The notes: a model not told the origin generated them from the sequence alone. A DNA stretch of 64,000 nt from Sipunculus nudus (GCA_026874595.1 CM049310.1:35791558-35855557); one strand, 5' to 3'; counted from the first letter of the stretch, positions 32,485 to 45,430 are shown. Made by a program: numbers and translations.

Positions 32485-33353
32485 ATGAGGTTATTTTATC
32501 AGGATTAAATATCTGAGGGGGTCAATCCCGGGTGCTTACTAAAGTCCGGTACCACACATTCCGCCGTTCAAACCTCTTCGCCAATAAAATAAGCTTCAGT
32601 AGCAAAACAGATCAGTCTTCATAAGATACCAGCAACACTCCCAACCCCCTTCCCCACCCTTTGTGAACATACTGCCCTCAGAATAAGATTAATTGTCCTA
32701 GGACCCACACATGGATTGGTGAACTACGTGACCATAGTTTGGTGCCATCCCGGACGACCCCCAATCATGTCAAGTAGACAGGCCAGGGCACATCAAACTT
32801 ACCTTGAATGTTAGGTTATTTTATCAGGCAAAATGTCTGAAGGGCCGATCCCTTCAGGCCGCACAATTCAGGCGTTCAAACCGCTTCGCGAGCAAAGCAA
32901 ACTTCATTGGCGAGAGTTTGGTCCGAATTTTTGTAACATCGGAACTTAAAATTCAGCAGCAAACATATGTTCATTAACAGAAACAATCGTATCCGTAAGA
33001 CCCAGGAAGGTTTAACTTCACATTCCAACTTGCTCAGATAGGTCCTCTGTTGAAACAAAAGTAGGTCACTGTTACCCGGAGTTATGGAGTGAAAACCTCA
33101 GACGCCGATGTCGTCATCAACTAGGCACAAATCGTAACCGTAAAACAATGGAGGTAAAATAAGTTTAAATACGGCGGGACTGCTTAAGCAAGTAATATCT
33201 AAATATAGATAGTTTTGCGCAACAGTGGACTGCGCATGGATATAATTCTTTAAATAAAGTATGCAAATGCATCGACTTTCAACCTCCGTTAGCTTTTGAT
33301 TAAAAATAAGGTGTTCAGCGCTCAGCGACCGAAAGCAGCATCGGACCCCGCAA

Positions 33354-33394
<41 letters not shown>

Positions 33395-34430
33395 TTTACA
33401 AGGTGTCACGATAACTATAGACAGCGAGCATACGATGGCCCCCCCCCCCCCCGCGATTACAATAGGCAGCAGGCATAAAACGCCGGGGGCTCAGACACGG
33501 GTCCCTTTGATGCTGGAAGAGACTCCAAGTACGCTCCAAATAAGAGCAGATTTTCAAGATCGGGAAGATGGATTGTCAAGAAAAAAAACGCTTATTGAAC
33601 TTGAACATTTTTAACTACTGCAAACTTTCTTTTTTTTTAAGTTGTGATTTTAAGGGTGGCAGATTATATTAATATGTCTAGATAACACAATAACACAAAT
33701 CTCAACCGTTAAACCCATGAAGTCAGATATTGAAATGCTGACAGGTCCTGATAATTCCTCAATGAAATTTCAAAATTAGGTCAATAATTGGCTGAAAACA
33801 CCCGTTAACATCTCTATGATAAGATTCGTTAACAGTAAAAACACACGTGAAAACTAGATTTCTCAGGAACAGACAAATGTTACCACGGCCTCATTACATA
33901 CCTATATAATTGCTGCAATCATACAAAATTTATGTCATTCTTCACAGTGTATATTTGACTAATGGTACGTAATTTTGCTCAAGGGAAAATATTGGGCCGA
34001 TCCCGGATTCATACCCATTTCAGAGGCGAACAGGTCCGGCGTTCCAACAGCTTCGCTGGACAAGCAAGCTTCACTAGCGAGACAGTTCGGTCCACTTTTT
34101 ATAACCATCCCGTAACCCCCCCCCCCCCCCTCTTAAGAACGTTCTGCTATAAGAACACATTTGGTGAAACTGGTGGCGGTAATTACCCAATAACTTCAAG
34201 CAACCATTCCCCAGGCCCCAAAGCGGGTGTCATCCTGGACGAGCCCCCAAGTACCATGTAAACAATTGGCTCAGGGGAAAATTTTGGACCGATCTGGGAT
34301 TGGAACCCATATCGGTGGCCCACAGGTCCGGCGTTCCAACCGCTTCGCTGTAAAAGTAAGCTACACTATCGAGACAGTTCAGTTCGCTCTTATATATAAC
34401 ACTAGCTATCAGTTACGTTAAGTAATTAAT
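32485..34430 (-). repeat. Four dispersed tRNA-related repeat units
   Basis: Units near 32490-32640, 32815-32950, 33960-34110 and 34262-34400 share, on the plus strand, a TTTATCAGG or CTCAGGGGAAAAT start, a GG.CCGATC..GG core, and GGCGTTCCAACCGCTTCGCT with variants. Inverted, the last reads AGCGAAGCGGTTGGAACGCC, an A-box, and about 30 bases on GGGTTCCAATCCC, a B-box. So these are minus-strand tRNA-derived SINE units. Unit 4 keeps the boxes best. A (TC)n run (33359-33390), a poly-C run (33440-33452) and a piece of the CACAAATCGTAACC family (33125) lie between units 2 and 3. Confidence 0.6.
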
Positions 34431-36095
34431 TGAGCGTTATCTTTAATATACACAAAGGTATCCTGTTCCCTTATGGCTCAGCTGAGGTTACAAAATGTAA
34501 GTGGCTCCCTGGTAGCGTGTTGCTTAAGTGTTGCGTGGTTTCAAAGTGTACAATGTATTTTGAGAAAGAATGTCTTTGAACTCTTGGATAATCATAAGCG
34601 GTACCAGTGTGCGGCATATTTGTATATGTATGGTGAGGTACGTTGAAGTTGTTAATAAATTATGTATGTGAGGTATGTTATTTTGTCACAATAGCCACGG
34701 TCTCTGAGCTTGTACATTCAATATAAACCTTATAATGTATGATAAAACCTGCTTGCTTTGATCAATCATAGAAACACGTCTTTGATTAATCATTTGTAAT
34801 CGTATCGCTCAACTTTCCTTATGGGTCATGGTTGCAATCACAATATAGAAGGTTTTGCTATGAAACAAAAGGATGCAGGGAATTCAGGAGAGATACGTCA
34901 TATAGATACACACCTTGGAATTTTTCCCGAGTCATAAAAAATGTTCCGGGGCTTATATAGTGTATCACACAAGTTCAAAGAAGTCTAGTCTGAACAGCAT
35001 GGGTAACCTACCGAAAGGTATACAAAATGCATGATTGGTTATTCCCCACTGCATGTGATACAATATGAAACAAAATTTCTCATGTCCGCTTTCGATAATA
35101 ACGAAAGTTTACTTTTTTGTTTGCCTGATGTGTGTCTGTGTATAGTCTATTTATCTGTGTAACTGCATGTGTATTTGTACACATATATATACAAACACAT
35201 AAAGAGATATATTGTTTTTTATCTTCCCATTTTAATTCTTATTATGACATTAATGTTATATTAATTCACGCATTTAAGCAGTGTTACACGATTTATTGCC
35301 GGCAGGGTTTATTTTTGTTCAAGAAAAATCATTAAAGAGAAGTGATATATTTATAAATATTTTTATGGCATCCTAAAAAGCTGTCTGTATACGCCATTCT
35401 GAAGACCGAGCTGTGTTCCTTGATGTAATATTTTCATTTTCTTTATAAAGAGTACTACATCGCTACCTCACTTTTTTGTTAAATGTATTAGAAACACCTG
35501 AAAATGAGTGGATGTGGATGCCTTGAAAGGACATTTATGCATAGCCATTCATTATGCTCAGCCAATAAATTGTCAGGCGCATAAAAGTAATTTGATATGT
35601 TTTTGTGGTGAAATATAAATATCCATAAACGTTTCTGCTTTCTTTTTATTGTCGATTTATTCAATACGTTGTAAGACAACGCATCATCTGTTACCCGAAA
35701 AATACGTCGATGTAGAAGCCCGCATTATATTACATCCTGCTTATTTTCATTATTTAAGTCGACATGACAATAAGCGGGCTTTACTTTATATAGGAATTTA
35801 GATATTAAATCTTTTAAAAGAGGCCAGTACCTCTTTTTTTATAGATTTTTCATAGACACATTTAATAGGGATCCTGTTTAAAAAAATATATGATGAGAGC
35901 TTTAGATTTTGTACTCTCCCCTTGTGGTAAAATAGTGTACTACAACTATATGCATGGCCTGGTGTAGTTTGATAGGGGGCGCTGCAATCGCACCTTTGGA
36001 AAATGTGTTCAAAGATGTGATAGTTCTTGTGTTGAAAGATGTCGCTGGAATACATAAGGTAATATCTTAATATATATTATCCGTATAACTTGTAG

Positions 36096-36210
36096 GAAAT
36101 ACTTTTGCAACTGCTAAAGGAGGCCATGCATAAAGATGCCGACAAAAAAGCTTTCCATGATCGATGGCTAACCAAGAGAGCTTGAGCAGGGAATAAGGTT
36201 TGAAAACGAG
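36096..36210 (+). pseudogene. Relic of AK domain 3 central exon
   Basis: It matches exon 24391-24507, including the TAG acceptor before it and GTGAGT donor after it. It begins EILLQLLKEAMHKDA and, in another frame, ends PRELEQG then RFENE. It is 115 nt against 117 (frameshift), and the TAC of GYP has become TAA, so the signature reads IDG-stop-PRE. No other AK exon survives in the copy, so it cannot make an enzyme. Confidence 0.9.
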
Positions 36211-36335
36211 GTGAGTGTAGTCAGTAGCTTTTCTGTTATAGGCTTCATCCTGAGCCCCTTGACTTAGTTATTTTTATTTCCTATATTATGTAAATGCTGG
36301 CATTTCAAGGTATCGGTATTGGTTTGTATAGTGTT

Positions 36336-36339
<4 letters not shown>

Positions 36340-36394
<55 letters not shown>

Positions 36395-36435
36395 AAGTCA
36401 TCCCCCCCCCCCACCCTGGAAGAAAAATTGACGCC

Positions 36436-36503
<68 letters not shown>
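36340..36503. repeat. (TA)n and (GA)n microsatellites
   Basis: TA run 36340-36386, a C run near 36402, then GA run 36439-36503. The pair lies in the copied segment but not at the same place in the source, so it expanded after duplication. Confidence 0.9.
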
Positions 36504-36505
<2 letters not shown>

Positions 36506-38752
36506 GAGTGTAACCATGTTAGTCTTTCAGTCTAGACAGTACAATGGAGAGGCCTTAATATAGATTATTTATTCAAGAGCTTTCGAAGTTTAGAGTTCAT
36601 TCATCAGGAAGCAAGTGGAAATGGATAAACAGGGCTGTACATATACATGCTATAATCACCTCTAAATAAAGCTTAAAATAACTTTTCAATCTTCCTACTT
36701 AGCTGCTTCCAGTCATGTGCTTACTGGTGATACATGTATCAAAGTTAAAGAGGAAATTATGATTTAAGCAAAATTTGGGATATGTCTGGAGGGAAATTCT
36801 TCCAATATGGTCAAAATCTTATGTGGGGAATAAACGGGGGTTGTTTTCTTACAGCCATGGCCACCAAGAGAGTTGCAGCGTGATACACCTTTTTGTGCGA
36901 CATATTAATAAGAGTAAACAATATTACAACTTTAAAGGCTGCCTCCGAGACTAGGATCCGAAGGCTTTCTTTCTAACGACACGCAGCCTGCCTATGAAGT
37001 GTCCAGGATTATGCATTTGGGGTAAAAGTTATTTAAATTCAAAATATCGAGATTAATTTTCTATCTCGGTCACTCTTAATGCTATAGAGATCTAGTTTTT
37101 TTGCATAGCGAAGCATTTGACAAGATTTCATTTACACAGTTGTAGGTCACGTCAAGTCTAAGGCTGTATCAATTAACCGATATACCGATACATATCGATA
37201 CGGCAGATCGGTTATTGTATTGTCTTATTAATGAAACACAATTACTGATAATCAATTTTGATACAAACCTAACCTAAACTCCTTTCTCGGACTTTTCTGA
37301 TTAAATCCATGAACAATATGGTTGGTGGTCAAGATTTCCTGTAAAATAAGGTTATGGCGGCAAAATTCGAAGTATTACATTTTTATTTATTCTTGAAAAA
37401 CAACTGAAAATCCATGAAGAGTTGGGGAATTCTTTTACAATTGGTTGCTGGTAACCCTGTAAATTATTAAGCCTCGCATGTGTTGCTGACCCACAGTCGT
37501 GCTATCCATGTATTACCAGAGAGACAGCAGATCCTCAGTATGTATTGGTTACAATTTATATAATAAGATAAAAGAGCACATATAGGGTTCTGACTGACTA
37601 ATGTTGTTGTTCTCTGTTGGTATCTTGCACCTTTTTCATAACAGATCGTGTTCCACAAATGGCTGTCAATTAGTTTGCATCCTTGCCAAGAGATGGCAGC
37701 AGGTACTGTGCAGGTATACAATGACCTGAAACGTAAACTGGACCAGGCTGTGGTTATTACACAGCACAGGTTAGGATTATTATAGCTAAGTAAGTGATCA
37801 CGTCCTGTGAATAAGGGTGAGGACTTTGATCTTATTCAACAAACCAGTGAAGATTCCTGGAAATTATTAAGATTTTGTGGACTGCACTTGTTAAAAAATA
37901 TTAGTCCGAACTTTTCCATATATTGTGGTAATGAAACCTCTCCCTTCGAGGTCTGTACGCGAATTATTTCAGATACCACCAATGTCTGAAATAGGGATCT
38001 GGGTTCTTCTGTGTTTCACTAAAAATTAAAATACAAAATGAGCTCTTCATTCAAAATTTTATGCTAAGCAGTGAATTCAGTTATGTTAGACTTCTGTAGA
38101 TTTCATTAACAACATGCACAAGCTATATTTGTATATGTACATAATGTGTATATGCACATCATTCTTTGTCATATACATAATCTGTTCGTCAAATTGCAAT
38201 TACCAAGTTGAACATCCACAGAAACGTTTGAAAATTCATACACTTACACCTCAACGACACAGGCAGTTTATTTTAATTTCTTATAGATATACACCAAATG
38301 CACCTTGTCTGTTAAACAATCGTTAGTTTAAGGTTAATCTTCATGGCCTACTGTGTGCTTAAGTTTTCCTTAAATATCACGATATCAGTTTAACCAGTGC
38401 CATTTGCTAAACACTGCAGAATTTGTATACACATGAGTACTATTGTTTATATCTGATACATTTTACATCAACATTTCACATCGATCATGAACTCTTATAT
38501 GTGAAATATTAAATAAAAAAACCTAGATGTGATAGTTTAGTGTTTCTGTCCAATTGTCAACCTACTATAATTTGCGCATTTGGGCGTGGTCCAAATGTTG
38601 ATACTCGTCCCCCGTAAAACCAAGCTCTCACTTGTCCTCTGAGTACCTTTGTTTCACATCGCTGCAACCTGATCAAACCCTGCACTGGTCCATCACAGAG
38701 CTCAATGACGCCCAAAAATGTCCCTTTGGTTTATGTTTCGACTAACAGGTGG

Positions 38753-39148
38753 CCAAGCCAAAAGAAGTATACGCTCATCGAGCAGCTACAGGTTGCTGCG
38801 GTCAAGACCTCAGCCCTGTGCGCTCCTTAAGCACGTTCTCTGAGCCAACAGTCGCAGTGCCACGGCAAGCCAAGCAAGGAGCCATAGGGGGCGCCCTCTT
38901 CTCTCCAGGGTTGAAGTCCTTGTTAGAAAGCTACAGCACCCACAGCCACAAAGCCCGAAGCAACCCGCATTCCCTCTACCGATCCCAGCAGCGGAGACCC
39001 AGCCATGCCATTCGAGAGCCGAACTCGATCCTTGTGAACGACTTTACTTCGAGGACGCAAAGCCCTTTTACTTGCGATTTCGGTCAATTGGACCGTTTTA
39101 ACCAGTTTCCCAGTTATGCAAGTAAACAAGTTTTTTCGTCATCGGCAA
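38753..39148 (+). mobile_element. 396-bp open-frame insertion with 12-bp target duplication
   Basis: The source segment reads ACTAACAGGTGG once (near 29,897); in the copy this 12-mer flanks the insert perfectly at 38741-38752 and 39149-39160. The insert is GC-richer than its surroundings and one forward frame is open across all of it (about 132 codons, no internal ATG start needed), beginning AKPKEVYAHRAATGCCGQDL and ending ASKQVFSSSAN before the TAA of the duplication. The predicted peptide is Ser/Arg/Gln-rich and unknown to me. There is no poly-A tail and no terminal inverted repeat. A target duplication of this length suggests LINE-machinery retroposition, for example of an mRNA fragment. 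Confidence 0.65.
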
Positions 39149-40540
39149 ACTAACAGGTGGCGTTACTTGTATATTTCTCAAGTGATCTTTATTAGCACCC
39201 GTGATCCAATTTGTATTATTTACGTGTGATCTCTGTGGCTGATATTTAAAATCATGTTTGCTCATAGCTGAAGATGAACAGTGATTACCTCTACCTGGAG
39301 TGTAAGTTTAAAAAAATGTTGCATTTGCCAGGGCTCTATTTAAAAGTATAGTAATAATGTTGTATCTTTGCAAACCCTCTAACCATGAGTCTCGATCGCT
39401 ATTAGACTTATATATACACACATATATATATAAGTTAAGGTCCATTCACATATATTACTGCAATACAGATCTTACCAACTTGACTCAAGCCGTTTCTAGT
39501 ATATCAGTACCAAGCAATACAAGTTAATCTCTTTAAAAATCAATATATCAATCGTAAAATATTATATTTTATAACCTTGAGTGTACTATTTATATACATG
39601 CATCATATTTATCAATACATTCAGTTTTAATTTTACTTTTTATTTATCTATGTATGTATGTTGATATAATGTTGTTTTCATGTGTGGCTTACCTGCATGT
39701 ATGAATATATATATATATTTATATACAGATTCATTATCTACAGACTTATACTAGTTATTGGTTTATCTATACTGATGCTGGTTTGATGCAAGAGCTGTAC
39801 ATAGTATTATCTTTTATCCATAATATATGTGCCCCCCCCCCCCCCTGTTCATTGTCTGAGTATTTTGTAACTTGGTTATTCCCTCTGTAGTTCTAAATCA
39901 ATCCATGGATGGTCACCTTCATCAACATAATATACAATTTTATCAAGAAAACATGTCCAGTGAATATCTTATCAGTGTGTCAATATAATTTTTTACAAAA
40001 TGGTCGACTCCCAAGAAATTCCTTTGAATACCTAGCATATCATTTTTTTCTCACCTGGACATTCGTTACAGCTCTTTCCGCCAGAGGTCGTCTCCGAACG
40101 AAGCTTTTCCATTTAGGCAGTGTGAGACCGAAGGGACAACTTGTCTTAACTGCCAAACTTTAAAATCAAAATTTGTTACAAACATAACTTATTCCGTGGA
40201 ATCATTTCTTCAAAAGCCCCTATGTTTATGTAATTTGCCTTTTCATATTTTCAATTCATATCCAAAATATTTGAACCTAAAGCATTACCCACTTCACTAC
40301 ATTTATACCTATGCCGCTGGTGTATTTGGAAGCCCCAGTGCATTGTGGGTGGCAGAGTTTGACGCCCACAAACACTAACCAGCAGAGTCGAACTCTTGCG
40401 AGTCCGATTCTGCGCAGTGTGTTGGTACTTGATTCGTTTCTCCGTCATCTTGAATGCATGAAGTGAATGTTAATTATTACTGGTTATTAAAAATTAAGTA
40501 ATAAATATGTATTGCAGTACTTATATGACCACATCGAGCA

Positions 40541-40598
40541 TAACTAGTATAAGTCTGTAGTTTTTAAATTTCAATATGCCTCCAGACAATAATGAATT

Positions 40599-40653
<55 letters not shown>
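40541..40653 (-). repeat. Inverted copy of the 30.54-kb flank with (TA)n
   Basis: 40541-40600 read in reverse matches 30541-30603 at high identity (both carry ATTATTGTCTGGAG and AAATTTAAAAA.TACAGACTT). A TA run (40601-40653) follows at the same relative place. The direct copy at 39720-39760 lacks the middle 26 bases, so this inverted piece came from the source or from the copy before that deletion. Confidence 0.8.
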
Positions 40654-40655
<2 letters not shown>

Positions 40656-40689
40656 CCTTACCCCTTCTTAAGCAGAGGGCGGGGGTTAT

Positions 40690-40880
40690 AGTTAAACAAG
40701 GGCCAAGCTTTTTGGCTTGTTTATGGTGTCGCCGCAATAACTTAGTTACCAGGAATATGCTGAATTTTGATAAATTCACTATTAATAAAAACCAATATAA
40801 TATCTTGCTTAAATTCGCATAATCAACGCATATATGGTCAGAGGTCATCAGACTGCTGTCGCCATGATGACTTACATGAA
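40690..40880 (+). repeat. Single member of the 21.6-kb repeat family
   Basis: It shares GGTGTCRCCRCAATAACTTA, TTTTGATAAA, AATATCTTRCYTAA, RGAGGTCA and CCATGATGACTTAC with 21810-21990. It is out of order with respect to the segmental duplication, so it is a dispersed copy. Confidence 0.7.
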
Positions 40881-41757
40881 AGGGGATGGCTTTTCAAGAA
40901 TCTCGCTATAAATACTCCCCATAGAGACATGCGATTACGCGTATATATATTAGGCACTCTTGTGGAGCCCTTGTTTATTACTCCTATAAAGCGCTCGTGG
41001 GACATCTATTTCGTAATGAGCTCTTCGACCTCTTCATTTGAAAAAAAAGAACTAAACAGCAATTGAATAAACTCGCTGAGTCGAAGATCTATTAGCATGC
41101 TGTGTGACTTGTCAAAACAAGAAGGTCTGGATTATTCGATATTTTGGGTTTCAACTGAAAACTTAGTATACAGTGACCTCTGAGGTCAACTGCTAATAGT
41201 TCTTCTGAAGGTAGCCCTGCTTCCATAGAAAGTTTTCCACCAAGAAAATCCGAAATACAATCTCAAACAACTGGAGAAAAAAAGGATGGGAAAGGGGTAT
41301 ATATAGTACATTATAAAATTCCTTGTTTGCCAACCCCGGCTCCCTGGATTTACAGCCGAGAGAGGTGGGTTTAAGGATATACGGCTTTGGCTATAAAGGA
41401 CTTCCATGCATACAAACTCGTGACGGCTCATAGCCATGTTATTTCTAGAATATGGTATATAGTTTAGTCTCGTTTAATTGCATGAATTGCAGTGTGCAAA
41501 CTGTGTGCAAAGAACCAATATTCTGTTCACTTTATTTTTTATTCGATCATTCGCCATATATATACTATGGCTAACTGCCAAAATAATATGTTGAGTATGT
41601 TGTTCAGATACGCCATGCATTTGATCTTGATAAACTGTTAATTTCCAGGCCTCAATCAAAATAGAACGTTAACCAAGAATTCATTATAATAAACCCCAAA
41701 ACACACTATGGCATATTTTAAAGTAACTTTTCAGCTTTGATTAACCCTTCTTTGAAT
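40881..41757. other. No feature seen
   Basis: Unique AT-rich sequence; no gene, repeat or conserved-looking block that I can support. Confidence 0.4.
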
Positions 41758-42990
41758 GTTGTATACGGTGAACCCCCTTTATAGCGAACAGTCACGGGAT
41801 CGGACGATTTGTCCGTTATAGCGGGATGTCTTCCCCAAAAGGGATCGGACCCAACGATCCTGTTGTGGCCAGATATCCGCATTCTAGGCGAGGGAAATAA
41901 ACATCCATGCAAAACTGCGTTTATTTTCTATTTATGAGGCTGTTACATGAATTATTGATTGGGTCAGTAAAGTCATTATTTGGTGGAGAATATATACTTT
42001 CCAAAACTGACTGAGAGTGGCAGGTGTTACATGCAGATACGCCATGTGTTGTTCGACGCATTTCCCATATGGCCGTTAAAATTTTTAATTGCTCAGACAT
42101 ATCGTAATCTTGAAAGAATGATGAAATAACTAAAGCGATATCTAATATCTCATTTCTTAATCTTGGTTATGTTAACATTATTCGCGATTTCAAAGTAAAT
42201 GAAGACGAATAAATTAAAGGTGTATTCTTCCTCCCTTGTGATTGGCCCGTGTGACCCTTACCCATGAGACGTATGTTATATATACCATCGGTGATTGGCT
42301 CATGTCAGGGGTCACCCTATTATCCATACTGTAAAAACTTTATGTAAAGGGGATAATACGTGAATACCAAGAAATTACGAATTCATCATTTGGAGCAATG
42401 AATGACCATATCAATCTTCATACAGGTGCATAATAAACGTCTCTGATTTAAAGCCGAACCCTGTGCCCGGTCAAGCAGGAGATCATGAGCCGCGACCTGT
42501 CATGTGACACTGTGTTATATAATTATAACACCTGAAAAATCCTGACATCCTCATTCCTGGGCCATTGGGAAATAATACGGCCAGAAATCAAGATGATTAT
42601 TTCACTTCAGCTAGAGCTCGGCATAATTGAAACTCCGAAAGAACCTTCACGTTTAGGTAAAAAATTATATTCTTCGAGGTAAATGGAGTGAAGAGGTCTT
42701 TTGTTTTGTTTCCATTTCTATCTGTATCTCTATTTTAAAACAGTTTTAAGTGGTTAGAAGCTTACTTACAGCAGAACAATATCGCAGTCACAAAGTGTTT
42801 GTCCTGCCACCGGCTAAGTCAGCCATATATATGTCCGTTAGCGCGGGTGATTTAAACTGTTTGGCGGACGAAAAGTGTCCGTTGTCCATGCAGAATAGCA
42901 GGGGGTCCGCTCCAGAGGGGTTCTTAAAGTAGTAAAAACGTTTGGTCAAACGCGGGGTGTCCGCCCAAGAGGAGTGTCCTCAGCCTGGTG
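41758..42990. repeat. Pieces of a GTCCGTTATAGCGGG-type dispersed repeat
   Basis: 41765-41890 carries GGTGAACCCCCTTTATAGCG and TTGTCCGTTATAGCGGGATG; 42825-42990 carries TGTCCGTTAGCGCGGGTGA, GGCGGACGAAAAGTGTCCG and GCGGGGTGTCCGCCCAAGAG. These are typical of short noncoding elements whose ends read AACCCCTTTATAGCG. The two pieces may be the ends of one element interrupted by unrelated sequence, or two fragments. Confidence 0.4.
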
Positions 42991-43408
42991 TATTTTATTC
43001 ACTGATATAGGTGTGCAAATAGCTGGACCAGAATGGTCTCAGTAAAGAGCTTGCTGCATGTCTGGTGGTGGATGCATTTTCACACAGATTAAACAATTTT
43101 TGTAAAGATTAATCTTTTTAAAACATATTTTTAACTCTCAAGCCCAGGGGAGGAGCATGCAGCTGCTTCCCCGCCCCCCCCCCATCTGGTTATTATATAT
43201 ACAACTGTTCTGTGACATTTGTATGGGTGCGTTTTCAATATACGTTAATGATATATTGGTTTAATGTTAGTAACAAAAAACACATAATAAAAAAATAATA
43301 AATTGATATCTTGTTAACATATATTATATATTATTTATATAATATATACATATATTATGTATGTATTATGTTTTAGATTTATATAATTTATAACACATTT
43401 TGTATAAA

Positions 43409-43429
43409 AATAATAATAATAATAAATAA

Positions 43430-43478
<49 letters not shown>

Positions 43479-43521
43479 GTTGTTATTAATATTATTATTA
43501 TTATCATTATTTTTGTTATTT

Positions 43522-43553
<32 letters not shown>
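43409..43553. repeat. (AAT)n followed by (ATT)n, an inverted microsatellite
   Basis: About 70 bases of AAT repeats (43409-43478) are followed, after a GTTGTT spacer, by about 68 bases of ATT repeats (43485-43553). The two halves are complementary and can form a long AT hairpin or cruciform. Confidence 0.9.
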
Positions 43554-43899
43554 TTCTTATGACTTTAATGTGACTTTTCAAATATCAAAAGTTTATTTTT
43601 TACTTTGAATGTGTCATTATTGTAATATCTGTAAACAAAACATGAATATTGATTTACATATCAAATGCAAACACATGCCTCAGCACAGACGCCGAGAATT
43701 GAATAAAACATTGGCTATTACTCTGAATTTATTATTCAGTCAGTCATTTAATTGTATAAATAAATAATAATAATAATAACACGCCATACATGTACACTCC
43801 CTTTAACATTTCAAAACGAAGTCTTTTAAATCATAGACGGCTATTTAATAGCCGGAGATCTGTTTTATCCATGCTGGTTTATACCTGCAGCTAAAATGA

Positions 43900-44720
43900 A
43901 ATAAAGCGTGAACCCAAATTCAATGACACAAACATATTTTGATCTAACTTTATACGGTAGCGGATATAATGCCTGTCAATAGGTCGTAAACACACTTAAT
44001 TGTCCATAAACCACCTTTTATTTTTTAATCATTTTTATTATTATTATGTTATACCTGTTCCGACCTGCATTTTATGGCTCGCAGTCATAACAAGTGCACA
44101 AAAGCACACCTTTCTACTCCCACTAATTTATTAGCGCCGCCTTGTATCAAAGGCCCACATAACATTTTTTGGTATTTTTACGACCGTGCGACAATTTCAG
44201 GGAACTAACGAGGCTGTTTGCCAAATTAAAATTAAATCTTTGTTCGAACAGGAGTCAATAAAAAAGAACATGCACAACAAACACCGCGATAAAACGACAG
44301 GAAACATGGCCTAACAAACCCGAGCTACAAAGGCATGAATTTATTATAGGTTCAATCTGTTCGGCGGAGTAATCTGGCGTACCTTCCACGCGGGCTCATC
44401 AAATATTCATAGCACCATGTTTAATGTGCCGTCTCGCAGTTTGTGTCGACCAAATCACCCGCAATGGTCACGCAGTAGGCTTCGATTTGCTATTAAAGTT
44501 TCAGTAGCAATCTACCGACGATTACTTTGCCTTCTCCAACTCCAAACCAACTGCAATCTGGACTGTCACAGTCACTAAGAGGGGCGGCACGATTCACGGC
44601 AGTGGCGTGCATCGGCCGAGAGCCTCCCCACACTGAAAACACGAATAGTGCCATCATCGCTCCCGTCTGTAATTCGTCTCTGTGATCAATCTGTACAAAA
44701 CACTGAATTTACGAAATGAT
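43900..44720. other. GC- and CpG-richer noncoding island
   Basis: Unlike the AT-rich, repeat-filled surroundings, this stretch is complex, CpG-bearing and free of microsatellites. It holds TCF/LEF-like sites (ATCAAAGG at about 44143, TACAAAGG near 44325) and homeodomain-like cores. No open frame with coding character was found. It could be a conserved enhancer; only cross-species comparison can say. Confidence 0.3.
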
Positions 44721-44999
44721 ACACTGAGTAGTATCTTTACCAACAAAAAAGTGAAAAAATGCTTTCTCTTTATCATAGCTGCATGCTTGGCCATGATAGC
44801 AGTCGATGGAAATTAATGGATAACTGCACACGGGTTGCATGGCATCTTGATGTTTTCTAACTTAGGACAAAAGGTATAAATAATGAAAATTCAATAAATT
44901 GTCTTAATACAAATCTTTATCTAACGGTAAGACCAAAAATTATATACTATACACTAAATGCACACGTTGATCATTGCATGCATTTACGTATATATATAC

Positions 45000-45004
45000 A
45001 CACA

Positions 45005-45081
<77 letters not shown>
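45000..45081. repeat. (CA)n-(TA)n microsatellite
   Basis: CA run 45000-45048 continuing into a TA run to 45081. A further TA run lies at 45398-45423. Confidence 0.95.
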
Positions 45082-45084
<3 letters not shown>

Positions 45085-45391
45085 TATCAACTGGGGTACA
45101 TACATTATACCATCATCTGACAATCTAGCACTTAAAATTTAGCTCATATTGATTTTTTTTCACCAAAATATTGAAAATCCGTGCACCATTTAACCGAGAT
45201 ATTCTCACTCAGGAATATCCCTAAATTTAAATTGCGAGATGAACCAACTATTATTATGAGAGAGAATAAACATACAGCAGCTCAGATATAATTAATGAGA
45301 TTATAAGATTTGGAGAAAACGATACTCGGGGGGAAAATACAGGATATGTTTACATGACCCATTTAAAGATTTAGTGCATGTACACACAAAC

Positions 45392-45430
<39 letters not shown>

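Larger units (their letters stand above)
34660..40080 (+). repeat. Segmental duplication of the gene's 3' end (source about 20.88-30.86 kb)
   Basis: Ordered, same-strand matches: 20.9-21.2 kb with 34.7-35.04 kb; 22.49-22.6 with 35.32-35.4; exon 24391 with 36096; 26.99-27.4 with 37.34-37.82; 28.79-29.1 with 37.82-38.1; 29.2-29.5 with 38.2-38.5; 29.87-30.86 with 38.7-40.07. The copy is about half as long: it lacks exons 21470, 23885 and 26474, and a gap corresponding to about 27.41-28.78 kb removes the terminal exon. Divergence is high, so it is old. None of the recent-looking MITEs or the SINE of the source is seen in it. Confidence 0.85.

Noticed and set aside
38923-39129. Minus-strand frame of 68 codons in the 396-bp insertion
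   Set aside because: The plus frame is open across the entire insert and is the better candidate; the minus frame is shorter and ends inside.
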